Position numbers and translations under genes: made by a program. The notes below the pieces were generated by a model. That model saw only the letters and a list, made by a program, of their open reading frames with translations, was not told the origin of the DNA and ran no database searches. A stretch of DNA of 24,506 nt from a virus. Location of the stretch: positions 1 to 24,506 of the IMG/VR virus record IMGVR_UViG_3300034407_003044. One strand, given 5' to 3'. Position 1 is the first letter of the stretch, and each line of letters begins with the position of its first letter. This document shows, piece by piece, positions 16,727 to 24,506 of the stretch.

Positions 16727-19057
16727 TTATTTTTTGTCTGTAAATGATACTAATATATAACGTGTTCCTTCTTCTACAGGTCTACCACCATGTAAATGTG
16801 TAATATTTCCTGGATGGGACATTGCATATCCTGTTTTTCGTGGTTGTACTGTAGTTTTATATTTTGGGAGGAATGTACCTCCACCTTTAAATCCATTATT
16901 TAATCTTACATTTAATGTAATAACAGAACTATCATGATGCAAGTCTAAGCTACCTTGATTTTCTGTATCGTATTTAGCTATAAAATTTTCACTTTTTAAA
17001 TTATCCCAACCTTCACCTTGTAATTCCCAAAACCAAGTCCAAATAGGATATACAAATTGTTCTAATACCCTTTGGTAAATATGTTGTAAACCTAAGCTTT
17101 CCATAGTTTGGTCAGTAGTAGGGTAAAAAGTATGTCTATCTGTTACCCATTCTTTATCTTCTGCTAAAGTAATAACTTCTTTACAAAATTTTTCTGTAAA
17201 TAAGGGGAATTCAATTACATTAGGGGCAATCTCATCCACCATTAATCTATATTGACCTTTTCTTATTACAGGGTGTATGTAGTCTATACACCATTGTTCC
17301 CAATTACTATCATTAACTACTCCAAATTTAGGGGTATTGATTATTAAAGGGTTTTTTTTTTCTTCTGCTATATAAAACGTTAATCCCGGACTATCTTTTT
17401 GTGTATAATAATCTTCTACGGGGGCTGCTGCTCTTAAACGTGTTTTACCATAATATTCACCTAAAATATCTTGACGGTGTGTCATACCAAATGTAATAGA
17501 AAGAAATTCATCAAAAGCAAACATTTCACTTTTATATTGTTCCATGTATTCTTCTACTAATATTTGGATACCTCTTTTAGATAAAATATAAGCGTGTGAA
17601 TTGTAAGTGTAATCTGGTTCTACCCATCCTTCTACCCCTTCAATTGGTTTTTCTAGATAAGCCTCTAAAGCATTACGGCCTAAATAAATAAGATCATAAC
17701 CTTTATCTATAAGTTGACCTATTTGGTCCCAATCTACAGGTCTTTCCTGGTAAAAATCTTCTTCTAAGATAAGTGCTGTTTCTAAACCTTCACGATAAGC
17801 ATCAACCCATGTATCAACATGAGATAAGCCACAGCCTAATTCACCTTCCATTACATCACGTTTCCACCATTTATTACTACCTTCAATATTCCACCTAGGA
17901 TGTTTTGCTACACCAAATTTATCCCAATCTTCTTGAGACATTTGCCTAGCATCAAAACCTGGTTTAATCCAATATGGGGTAGGAGAGGGTAAATGTAAAT
18001 TATCACATTTTTCTCTCATTTCTGGGGTTTCACTTAGTGCTAAAACGTAAAATTTATCTAATTTCATATTTGTTGTTGATAATAAAGGTAACCAATTATT
18101 ATTTACTCTAGATTCCCAATTACATTGTTTTAAATATTCATTAACTTTATCCCAGTTTAAAACTTCGTTTTTATTTCGGGTATTAAAATTATTTAATGTT
18201 TCTTTTAATCCACCCCACTCCCAAGTAATAGGTTGAACTTTATGACCTAACATCTCTAATGCCGTAATACAAAAGGTTTCCTCATATGATGAAGGATAAT
18301 ACCAATAAGTACTTTCAGCCATTAGTTTGTATAGCTCGTGTTGTGGTAATGTACCAAGGAATTCTGTGTTATCCAAGCTACTTACCCAATCTTTATAATA
18401 AAGGTTAAAATATTCTAAGCCATATTGTGGGGTTGATATTTTAAGTTCTGCGTTTGGGTTTACTAATAAAATATCATTCCATTCACTTAATACTTGCCCT
18501 AAACCTCGTTCAGCATGTGAAGTGTAAATATATTGGTTTGGTTTTTTTTCTCCTACTTGAAATTTAGAAATATCTATTCCATTACCTATAATTTGGATTT
18601 TATCCTTAGTTTCCGGGAATTGTTCTGTGAATTTGTTTTTATGCCATTCTGTTAAACAGATTATAGATTTTAACTTAGAATCTAATAAAAGTTCACGATG
18701 GTTAGGTAGTTCTTCGCCATTCCACCACGTAAAATAGTCGGTATTATGTACCCAAAATATTGAGTCGGTATAGTCGATGTCTTTAAATTCTTCAATGTAA
18801 TGAATGTATGAAACCCCAATTATAGTATCTACAGAATCAACTTCATTTTTAAAATCTTGTGTAGGTCTATACATCACCCCATCGTAATCTCCATAAACAA
18901 CACCACCAACGACCCAAACATCCCACCTAGGGTGGGATTGTTTAAGTGTTTTAGCTAAATTTATAATACATTGTTCTGTACCCCCTAAACCAATTTCGTC
19001 TATAGTTTCAGGTGAGTAGGGTGGGGAATAATATCCCGCATATATAACTAATTTCAT
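16727..19057 (-). CDS. Three-domain GT4 - GT25 - procollagen lysyl hydroxylase (PLOD-like)
   Basis: Three enzyme domains lie in one 776-residue chain. Residues 1-325 are GT4-like: GLGGTEQCIINLAKTL near 23-38, IGNGIDISKF at 157-166, and E-x7-E at E260/E268. Residues about 331-560 resemble GT25 enzymes (procollagen galactosyltransferase and LPS transferases): GCGLSHVDTWVDAYREG, the DxD-like LILEEDF at 429-435, SHAYILSKRG and FDEFLSITF, which parallels the VDEFLP of collagen galactosyltransferases. Residues about 605-776 align closely with lysyl hydroxylase: NVIEFPLFTEKFC, the iron ligands H707-x-D709 in LDLHHDSSVITLNV, GGGTFLPKY, distal H756 in HPGNITHLHGG and R766 in GTRYILVSF. The H-to-R spacing of ten equals that of human LH3. 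Predicted role: hydroxylate lysines of the adjacent collagen-like fibres and add sugar to the hydroxylysine. Mimivirus L230 and LH3 are the known parallels. No signal peptide is present, so it acts in the host cytoplasm. Confidence 0.9.
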   Translation of the reverse strand: MKLVIYAGYYSPPYSPETIDEIGLGGTEQCIINLAKTLKQSHPRWDVWVVGGVVYGDYDGVMYRPTQDFKNEVDSVDTIIGVSYIHYIEEFKDIDYTDSIFWVHNTDYFTWWNGEELPNHRELLLDSKLKSIICLTEWHKNKFTEQFPETKDKIQIIGNGIDISKFQVGEKKPNQYIYTSHAERGLGQVLSEWNDILLVNPNAELKISTPQYGLEYFNLYYKDWVSSLDNTEFLGTLPQHELYKLMAESTYWYYPSSYEETFCITALEMLGHKVQPITWEWGGLKETLNNFNTRNKNEVLNWDKVNEYLKQCNWESRVNNNWLPLLSTTNMKLDKFYVLALSETPEMREKCDNLHLPSPTPYWIKPGFDARQMSQEDWDKFGVAKHPRWNIEGSNKWWKRDVMEGELGCGLSHVDTWVDAYREGLETALILEEDFYQERPVDWDQIGQLIDKGYDLIYLGRNALEAYLEKPIEGVEGWVEPDYTYNSHAYILSKRGIQILVEEYMEQYKSEMFAFDEFLSITFGMTHRQDILGEYYGKTRLRAAAPVEDYYTQKDSPGLTFYIAEEKKNPLIINTPKFGVVNDSNWEQWCIDYIHPVIRKGQYRLMVDEIAPNVIEFPLFTEKFCKEVITLAEDKEWVTDRHTFYPTTDQTMESLGLQHIYQRVLEQFVYPIWTWFWELQGEGWDNLKSENFIAKYDTENQGSLDLHHDSSVITLNVRLNNGFKGGGTFLPKYKTTVQPRKTGYAMSHPGNITHLHGGRPVEEGTRYILVSFTDKK

Positions 19058-19071
19058 AACTTTAATATTTT

Positions 19072-19314
19072 TTAATTTAAATCACCATCGTGTTGTTCTT
19101 GTGTTTCCCAGTCGGGCCAGTTTTCTTCTAAGTTTCTCCAAGATTTAAAATCTCCAGAATTATTCCAACTATTTACATAAGGATAAACTGTAAAATTAAT
19201 TGCTACTTCTATTAGACATTGACTTCTATCTAATTTCCAAGCTGCTGGTTGGTCTAATGAATTCTCATAATTTGGATATTCTGAAGCCTCTATTAAATAA
19301 TACTTAGTACTCAT
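19072..19314 (-). CDS. Small acidic hypothetical protein, 80 aa
   Basis: An 80-residue, Trp- and Glu/Asp-rich protein beginning MSTKYYLIEASEYPNYENS, with IEVAINFTVYPYVNSWNNSG in the middle and a very acidic end. No catalytic motif or membrane segment is visible. The pattern 'KYYLI-EASE...' followed by a predicted second strand resembles small proteins found next to tail fibre genes in aquatic phages, but I cannot assign a function. It lies 12 bases after the collagen-LamG fibre and 14 before the lysyl hydroxylase gene, so an accessory fibre role (attachment or folding) is possible. Confidence 0.65.
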   Translation of the reverse strand: MSTKYYLIEASEYPNYENSLDQPAAWKLDRSQCLIEVAINFTVYPYVNSWNNSGDFKSWRNLEENWPDWETQEQHDGDLN

Positions 19315-19326
19315 AATTTATTTAAA

Positions 19327-22300
19327 TTAATATGTTGGGGTTGTACCTCCTGAGATACTAACACTAGTATAAGTTGAACCTGTTGTAGTGGCACTTCCAT
19401 TACTATCAAATCTACAACTTTCTGTTAGACGGCTAGTTACTAAAAGATTTGCAGCTTTAATAGTACCACTATTATATAATGTACTAATTTCTGTTGAAGA
19501 AAGTATTTTATCGTAGTAAGCCCATTCGTCCATATCACAATTAGCATTACCTGTTGCAGATGTATTAGAGACGGCTGAACATAAAACTAATGTATTCATA
19601 TCGGTACCTGTTCTAGTACCATTAACAGTTATTGCACTATTATTTATTAATGTACCATTCCAATAAATTTTTATAGCATTTGCTGCTGTAGATTGGGAAT
19701 CATCATAGGTAACCGTAATCATAGTAAAGTTTTGGGCATTTGTATTACCTCTTTGAGCAGCTCTCCATCCTGTAGTTGAACTTGTAATACCTGTAGTACC
19801 CGAATTAGAATGTAGTGGGATTTGTTTATTAAAGTTTGTAGCGTTTGTTCTTAATTGTAATAATAATCTATTAGTACTTGCTGCGTATTGACAAAAAACT
19901 CTATTATTATTATTTGTATTATTTAAAGTTCCAGAATTAAAGTCGAAAAAAATCATATTAGTTTTGTCTGTCTCATTGTTACGGACCCAAAAATTAACTG
20001 AAAAATCTTCACCACCACCTGGGTTAGCATCTACAGGATCCCAATCTCCTGCAACATAATCATTTACACCATCATTATGGTAGTAACGGTAATTTTTATA
20101 TACTTCTGAGTGTGATTGAAGATAACCATTTGCAAATTCCAGACTGTGAACGTAGGGGATTGTATCTACTGATACATTTGTTGTTGTACCTATTTGACCA
20201 TTACCTGTAACACCTTTTGGACCTTGAGGACCAATTGGACCTGTAGGAGAAGGGCCTATAGGACCTTGTAGTCCAATTGAGCCTGTATTTCCTTTAGGAC
20301 CAATAGCACCTTGAGCGCCTGAAGGGCCTTTATTTCCTATTGGACCTTCAGGACCTATTGGTTTAGGACTTTGTAATCCTTTAGGACCTATTAAACCTTC
20401 AGGACCAATGGCACCTTGTGGGGCTGCAGGACCGATGGGACCTTCAGGACCTTGAGGACCAATAGGACCTCTAGCACCTTTAGGACCAATTAAACCTTCA
20501 GGTCCTTTAGGACCAATAGTACCTTGTGGGGCTACAGGACCAATAGGACCTTGCGGACCTATAGGACCTTCAGCACCTTTGGGACCTATTGCACCTGTAT
20601 TTCCTTTAGGACCTTTAGGACCAATACCTGATGTAGAAGCAGGACCAATAGGACCTTGAGGGCCTATTAAACCTTCTGGTCCTTGTGGGCCTATTGCACC
20701 TGTATTTCCTTTAGGACCTTTAGGACCAATACCTGATGTAGAAGCAGGACCAATAGGACCAATTGGACCTATTAAACCTTGAGGACCTTTAGGACCTTGA
20801 GCACCTGTATTTCCTTTAGGACCTTTAGGACCAATACCTGATGTAGAAGGAGGACCAATAGGACCTTGTGGACCTATTAAACCTTCAGGACCTTGTGGAC
20901 CTATTGCACCTGTGTTTCCTTTAGGACCTTTAGGACCAATACCTGATGTAGAAGCAGGACCAATTGGACCAATTGGACCTATTAAACCTTCAGGACCTTG
21001 TGGACCTATTACACCTGTATTTCCTTTAGGGCCTATAGCACCTTGAACATTTCCTATACCGATAGGACCAATTGGACCTATTAAACCTTCTGGTCCTTGT
21101 GGACCTATTGCACCTGTGTTTCCTTTAGGGCCTATAGCACCTTGAACATTTCCTATACCAATAGGACCTTGTGGACCTATTAAACCTTCAGGCCCTTGAG
21201 GACCTATAGCACCTGTGTTTCCTTTGGGACCAATAGCACCTTGTGGGGCTGCAGGACCAATATTACCAATTAGACCTTCTGGTCCTTGGGGACCAATTGC
21301 ACCTGTGTTTCCTTTAGGACCAATGGGACCAATAGCACCTTGAACATTTCCTATACCAATAGGACCAATTGGACCTATTAAACCTTCTGGTCCTTGTGGG
21401 CCTATTGCACCTGTATTTCCTTTAGGACCAATTGCACCTTGTGGGGCTGCTGGACCAATATTACCAATTAGACCTTCTGGTCCTTGGGGACCTATTAAAC
21501 CTTCTGGTCCTTGGGGACCAATGGGACCTCTAGCACCTTGTGGGGCTGCTGGACCAATATTACCAATTAGACCTTCTGGTCCTTGGGGACCTATTAAACC
21601 TTCAGGACCTTGTGGACCAATAGGACCTCTAGCACCTTGTGGGGCTGCAGGGCCAATAGGACCTCTAGCACCTATTGGGGCTGTTGGACCAATAGGACCA
21701 ATTGGACCTATTAAACCTTCTGGTCCTTGTGGACCTATTGCACCTGTGTTTCCTTTAGGGCCTATAGCGCCTATAGCACCAATAGGACCTTTATTACCAA
21801 TTAGACCTTCTGGTCCTTGGGGACCTATTAAACCTTCTGGTCCTTGGGGACCAATGGGACCTCTAGCACCTTGTGGGGCTGCTGGACCAATGGGACCTCT
21901 AGCACCTTGTGGTGCCGCTGGACCTATAGGACCTTGGGGACCAATTAAACCTTCTGGTCCTTGTGGACCTATAGCTCCTGTATTTCCTTTAGGACCAATT
22001 GCACCTATAGCACCAATTGGGCCTTTATTTCCTATTAGACCTTCAGGTCCTCTATTTCCAATTAAACCTTCTGGTCCTTGTGGACCTATAGGACCTCTAG
22101 CACCTTGTGGGCCTGCTGGACCAATAGGACCTCTAGCACCTTGTGGTGCCGCTGGACCTATAGGACCTTGTGGACCTATTAGACCTTCAGGACCTTGTGG
22201 TCCAATTAGACCTGTGTTTCCTTTAGGGCCTATAGCACCTATAGCACCAATTGGACCTTTATTACCTATTAGACCCTCAGGACCAATTGGACCTATTAAA

Positions 22301-23619
22301 CCTTCAGGACCAATAGGACCTTGTGGACCAATAGCACCTTGTGGGGCTGCAGGACCAATAGGGCCTATAGCACCTATTGAATTTCCTATACCAATAGGAC
22401 CTATAGGACCTTGTGGACCAATTGAGCCTGTGTTTCCTTTAGGGCCTATAATACCTTTAGGACCTATAGCACCAATCCCACCATCATTACCTTTAGCACC
22501 GATTAAACCTTCAGGTCCTTGAGGTCCTAATGTACCAATAGCTCCTATAATACCTTTCGGACCAATTGCACCTATGGCACCTATTGGACCTTTATTACCA
22601 ATTAAACCTTCAGGACCTTGTGGACCTAAAGGACCAATTGAACCCTGTGGTCCTTTTGGGCCTATAGCACCAATCCCACCATCATTACCTTTAGCACCTA
22701 TTAAACCTTCAGGTCCCTGTGGACCTATTAAACCTTCAGGTCCTTGTGGACCTTTTGGACCAATAGCACCTATAGCACCTATTGGACCTTTATTACCTAT
22801 TAAACCTTCAGGTCCTTGTGGACCTAATGTACCAATAGCTCCTATAATACCTTTTGGACCAATAGCACCTAAAGGACCTAAAAGACCTTTAGCACCTATT
22901 AAACCTTCTGGTCCTTGGGGACCTATTAAACCTTCAGGACCTTGTGGACCTTTAGGACCAATAGCACCTTGAACATTTGCTATACCAATAGGACCAATAG
23001 CACCTTGAACGTTTCCTATACCGATAGGACCAATTAAACCTTCAGGACCTTGTGGTCCTAGTGGACCTATAACACCCTTAGGACCAATAGCACCAATACC
23101 ACCATCATTACCTTTAGGACCGATTAAACCTTCAGGTCCTTGCGGACCAATAGCACCTTGTGGGTTGATTCCAATAGGACCAATTATACCTTTAGGACCT
23201 ATAATACCAGTAGGACCTTTGGGACCAACTGGACCTAAACTACCTTCTTGACCTTGGACACCTTCCATGCTAGCATTACCTGAAGAGGTACCCATAATTA
23301 TACTTTTACTAGCTCTGTCAAATAATATTTGACCTTCACTTAAAGTAGGTATTGTACCTGAAGTATGGATGGGTATAATTAATGAAACTGGAGTGTCTGA
23401 GTCAGCAGCTCCAAAGCTTATCTGTTTAACACCATTACCTCTAATAGCTAATACTTTATTAAAAGCTAGAGTTTCCTCAAAATATAGCCAAAAACCATTA
23501 TAAAAGAGTCTCCAATTATATTGAGTTCCAGTCTCAGTAAAATTTACCATACTTACGCTATCAGCGGGGTTACCGCTAATAGCACTATAATCAGGTATTA
23601 TTTGAACATTTTTAGCCAT
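19327..23619 (-). CDS. Collagen-like tail fibre with C-terminal LamG-type lectin domain
   Basis: A 1430-residue fibre in three parts. Residues 1 to about 117 form a virion-type N-terminal domain ([18 protein letters not shown] to GNASMEG) that probably anchors the fibre. About 118-1137 are Gly-X-Y repeats, dominated by [21 protein letters not shown] and GPKGNTG. Breaks are GPA-APQ-G, GIG-NVQ-G and GPASTSGIG. The rest is a jelly-roll domain resembling LamG/concanavalin-A folds ([47 protein letters not shown]), a likely receptor-binding tip. As a collagen triple helix the shaft could be near 300 nm if continuous. Proline is mainly in X, lysine in Y. The adjacent lysyl hydroxylase and glycosyltransferases suggest it is modified after translation. 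The ATG at 23619 is preceded by the recurrent AT element. Confidence 0.92.
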   Translation of the reverse strand: MAKNVQIIPDYSAISGNPADSVSMVNFTETGTQYNWRLFYNGFWLYFEETLAFNKVLAIRGNGVKQISFGAADSDTPVSLIIPIHTSGTIPTLSEGQILFDRASKSIIMGTSSGNASMEGVQGQEGSLGPVGPKGPTGIIGPKGIIGPIGINPQGAIGPQGPEGLIGPKGNDGGIGAIGPKGVIGPLGPQGPEGLIGPIGIGNVQGAIGPIGIANVQGAIGPKGPQGPEGLIGPQGPEGLIGAKGLLGPLGAIGPKGIIGAIGTLGPQGPEGLIGNKGPIGAIGAIGPKGPQGPEGLIGPQGPEGLIGAKGNDGGIGAIGPKGPQGSIGPLGPQGPEGLIGNKGPIGAIGAIGPKGIIGAIGTLGPQGPEGLIGAKGNDGGIGAIGPKGIIGPKGNTGSIGPQGPIGPIGIGNSIGAIGPIGPAAPQGAIGPQGPIGPEGLIGPIGPEGLIGNKGPIGAIGAIGPKGNTGLIGPQGPEGLIGPQGPIGPAAPQGARGPIGPAGPQGARGPIGPQGPEGLIGNRGPEGLIGNKGPIGAIGAIGPKGNTGAIGPQGPEGLIGPQGPIGPAAPQGARGPIGPAAPQGARGPIGPQGPEGLIGPQGPEGLIGNKGPIGAIGAIGPKGNTGAIGPQGPEGLIGPIGPIGPTAPIGARGPIGPAAPQGARGPIGPQGPEGLIGPQGPEGLIGNIGPAAPQGARGPIGPQGPEGLIGPQGPEGLIGNIGPAAPQGAIGPKGNTGAIGPQGPEGLIGPIGPIGIGNVQGAIGPIGPKGNTGAIGPQGPEGLIGNIGPAAPQGAIGPKGNTGAIGPQGPEGLIGPQGPIGIGNVQGAIGPKGNTGAIGPQGPEGLIGPIGPIGIGNVQGAIGPKGNTGVIGPQGPEGLIGPIGPIGPASTSGIGPKGPKGNTGAIGPQGPEGLIGPQGPIGPPSTSGIGPKGPKGNTGAQGPKGPQGLIGPIGPIGPASTSGIGPKGPKGNTGAIGPQGPEGLIGPQGPIGPASTSGIGPKGPKGNTGAIGPKGAEGPIGPQGPIGPVAPQGTIGPKGPEGLIGPKGARGPIGPQGPEGPIGPAAPQGAIGPEGLIGPKGLQSPKPIGPEGPIGNKGPSGAQGAIGPKGNTGSIGLQGPIGPSPTGPIGPQGPKGVTGNGQIGTTTNVSVDTIPYVHSLEFANGYLQSHSEVYKNYRYYHNDGVNDYVAGDWDPVDANPGGGEDFSVNFWVRNNETDKTNMIFFDFNSGTLNNTNNNNRVFCQYAASTNRLLLQLRTNATNFNKQIPLHSNSGTTGITSSTTGWRAAQRGNTNAQNFTMITVTYDDSQSTAANAIKIYWNGTLINNSAITVNGTRTGTDMNTLVLCSAVSNTSATGNANCDMDEWAYYDKILSSTEISTLYNSGTIKAANLLVTSRLTESCRFDSNGSATTTGSTYTSVSISGGTTPTY
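20205..23262 (-). repeat. Gly-X-Y coding repeat tract
   Basis: About 3 kb of degenerate 9-bp periodicity (Gly-Pro-Xaa codons) with longer near-identical blocks, such as the module encoding [20 protein letters not shown], recurring many times. Codon choice for Gly and Pro varies between GGT/GGA/GGG and CCT/CCA/CCC across copies, which limits perfect DNA repeats but not recombination. The copy number in an assembled sequence should be treated as uncertain. Confidence 0.85.
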
Positions 23620-23637
23620 CTATGGGTCTTAATTTTA

Positions 23638-23647
23638 TATAAATATA
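23638..23647 (-). promoter_or_regulatory. Recurrent AT element upstream of collagen-LamG fibre
   Basis: Coding-strand TATATTTATA, a variant of AATATTTATA, 18 bases before the ATG at 23619 in the 59-base gap between the two collagen genes. This would allow the fibre and the downstream enzyme genes to form their own late transcription unit. Confidence 0.4.
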
Positions 23648-23678
23648 AATTATTTATCCTGATTTATCAAGGTACTAA

Positions 23679-24506
23679 TTAAGGGTTATTCATAAGAACA
23701 CCTTCTTCAAATTCAAAGGAAAAATTACCATTAAGTGCTTGAATTGTAAAGCTAGTACTAGTACCTCCTGCAGCACCTGCGGGACCAATAGGACCTCTTG
23801 GACCTTGTGCTCCTGTTGAACCAGTTGGACCAATAGGACCTCTAGGACCTTGAGCACCACCTGGACCAATTGGGCCGATAGGTGAAGCACCTCCAGGACC
23901 AATAGGACCTTGTGGACCAATAGGACCTTGGATCCCTATACCCGTAGGACCGATAGGACCTTGTGGACCAATAGCACCTTGAGGAGATGTACCTTTAGGA
24001 CCTTGTACACCAATAGGACCTCTAGGACCTTGATCTGTAGAACCAGGACCTATAGGACCTTGCGCACCACCTGGACCAATATTACCAATTGGAGATGTAC
24101 CTTTAGGACCAATAAGACCTCTAGGACCTTGTATACCAGTTGGACCAATAGGACCTTGCGCTCCTGTTGCTCCAATTGGGCCAATAGGTGAAGTACCTTT
24201 AGGACCAATAGGACCTCTAGGACCTTGTATACCAATAGGGCCTCTAGGACCTTGCGCTCCTGTTGCTCCAATTGGGCCAATAGGTGAAGTACCTTTAGGA
24301 CCAATAGGACCTCTAGGACCTTGTATACCAATTGGACCAATAGGACCTTGCGCTCCTGTTGCTCCAATAGGGCCAATAGGTGAAGTACCTTTAGGACCAA
24401 TAGGACCTCTAGGACCTTGTGGACCAATGGGGCCTCTAGGACCTTGCGCTCCTGTTGCTCCAATTGGGCCAATAGGTGAAGTACCTTTAGGACCAATAGG
24501 ACCTCT
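23679..24506 (-). CDS. Collagen-like protein, 3' part only (275 codons)
   Basis: The frame is open to the right edge, so only the last 275 codons are seen. Nearly all are Gly-X-Y, built from a 32-residue unit containing [18 protein letters not shown] followed by ATGAQGP. The frame stays open through the window edge and ends in a short non-collagen tail, [20 protein letters not shown] then GVLMNNP. No lectin domain is attached, unlike the downstream fibre. The G-T-S-P-I break recurs once per repeat and would give a regular kink or flexible point. Arg and Lys are in the Y position (GPR, GPK). Likely a second fibre or whisker of the same virion; its N-terminal anchor lies outside the window. Confidence 0.88.
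   Translation of the reverse strand, partial: RGPIGPKGTSPIGPIGATGAQGPRGPIGPQGPRGPIGPKGTSPIGPIGATGAQGPIGPIGIQGPRGPIGPKGTSPIGPIGATGAQGPRGPIGIQGPRGPIGPKGTSPIGPIGATGAQGPIGPTGIQGPRGLIGPKGTSPIGNIGPGGAQGPIGPGSTDQGPRGPIGVQGPKGTSPQGAIGPQGPIGPTGIGIQGPIGPQGPIGPGGASPIGPIGPGGAQGPRGPIGPTGSTGAQGPRGPIGPAGAAGGTSTSFTIQALNGNFSFEFEEGVLMNNP
24187..24506 (-). repeat. 96-bp tandem repeats in the collagen-like gene
   Basis: The string GGTGAAGTACC on the plus strand starts at 24187, 24283, 24379 and 24475, exactly 96 bases apart, with highly similar sequence between. Each unit encodes 32 residues, so length changes by whole units keep the frame. The tract continues beyond the window edge, and more diverged units extend leftward to about 23800. 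Confidence 0.85.

Noticed and set aside
12288-19057. Considered as host-derived LPS or capsule biosynthesis cargo
   Set aside because: The PLOD-like and TibC-like domains both act on proteins, and the genes are interlocked with fibre genes inside the late region, so protein modification explains the set better, although a host-surface role for single enzymes is not excluded.
21521-22522. Long plus-strand open frame (333 codons) rich in Gly-Pro
   Set aside because: It is the antisense of the Gly-X-Y repeats; GGACC/GGTCC-rich codons read as Gly-Pro on both strands, which keeps stop codons away. No start context or neighbours support it.
22574-22972. Second plus-strand Gly-Pro-rich open frame
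   Set aside because: Same antisense artefact of the collagen repeat tract.
23620-23678. Possible hairpin (CCTTGAT / ATCAGG) between the two collagen genes
   Set aside because: The stem is short, needs a bulge and is not followed by a T-run, so it is not convincing as a terminator.
23690-24496. Val/Leu/Gln-rich minus-strand frames and a Thr/Arg-rich plus-strand frame over the right end
   Set aside because: They are out-of-register readings of the Gly-X-Y frame that runs unbroken from 24506 to its stop at 23679.
24187-24506. Regularly spaced repeats resembling a CRISPR array
   Set aside because: The units are contiguous coding repeats in one open frame, with no unique spacers and no cas genes nearby.

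Overview
The window looks like part of the late (structural) region of a contractile-tailed, T4-like phage, probably from an environmental assembly. Every gene I can support lies on the minus strand, so transcription runs from base 24506 towards base 1. The DNA is strongly AT-rich. None of the gene starts has a recognisable Shine-Dalgarno sequence; the bases before the start codons are A/T-rich. That style of initiation is typical of Bacteroidota, so a flavobacterium-like host is my best inference, but nothing in the window proves it.

Layout in transcription order. (1) 24506-23679: 3' end of a collagen-like (Gly-X-Y) protein built from 96-bp repeats. (2) 23619-19327: a 1430-residue fibre with an N-terminal virion-type domain, about 1000 residues of Gly-X-Y and a C-terminal LamG-like jelly roll. 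(3) 19314-12288: a small unknown gene and five enzyme genes. These are a GT4-GT25-lysyl hydroxylase three-domain protein, a 2-oxoglutarate/Fe(II) oxygenase, two paralogous glycosyltransferase-like proteins, and a GT4 fused to a TibC/AAH-type protein O-heptosyltransferase with its cysteine (iron-finger) motif. (4) 12272-9697: a small coiled-coil protein, tail sheath (gp18-like) and tail tube (gp19-like), closed by a rho-independent terminator. (5) 9599-90: gp26-like and gp51-like proteins with a probable programmed frameshift between them, the tape measure, a small proline-rich protein, a large baseplate/tail-tip protein, a gp53-like LysM-type protein, a very large hub protein carrying an M15 (VanY-type) peptidase, and a 193-residue unknown. 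(6) 78-1: the start of one more reading frame.

The most striking content is region 1-3. It carries collagen-like fibres together with what looks like a collagen-modifying pathway: a PLOD-type lysyl hydroxylase, a GT25 procollagen-galactosyltransferase-like domain and additional glycosyltransferases, the first two in one polypeptide. This resembles the arrangement in animal LH3 and the bifunctional mimivirus L230 protein. The fibre's triple-helical lysines sit in the Y position directly before glycine, which is the sequence context lysyl hydroxylases use. I infer that the phage hydroxylates and glycosylates its own fibres during assembly.

A second recurring signal is a near-identical AT element (coding strand AATATTTATA) just upstream of seven genes, mostly structural. 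It may be a late promoter or a leader element. No tRNA, CRISPR array, insertion sequence or integrase was seen. No stretch longer than about 100 bases lacks a gene.
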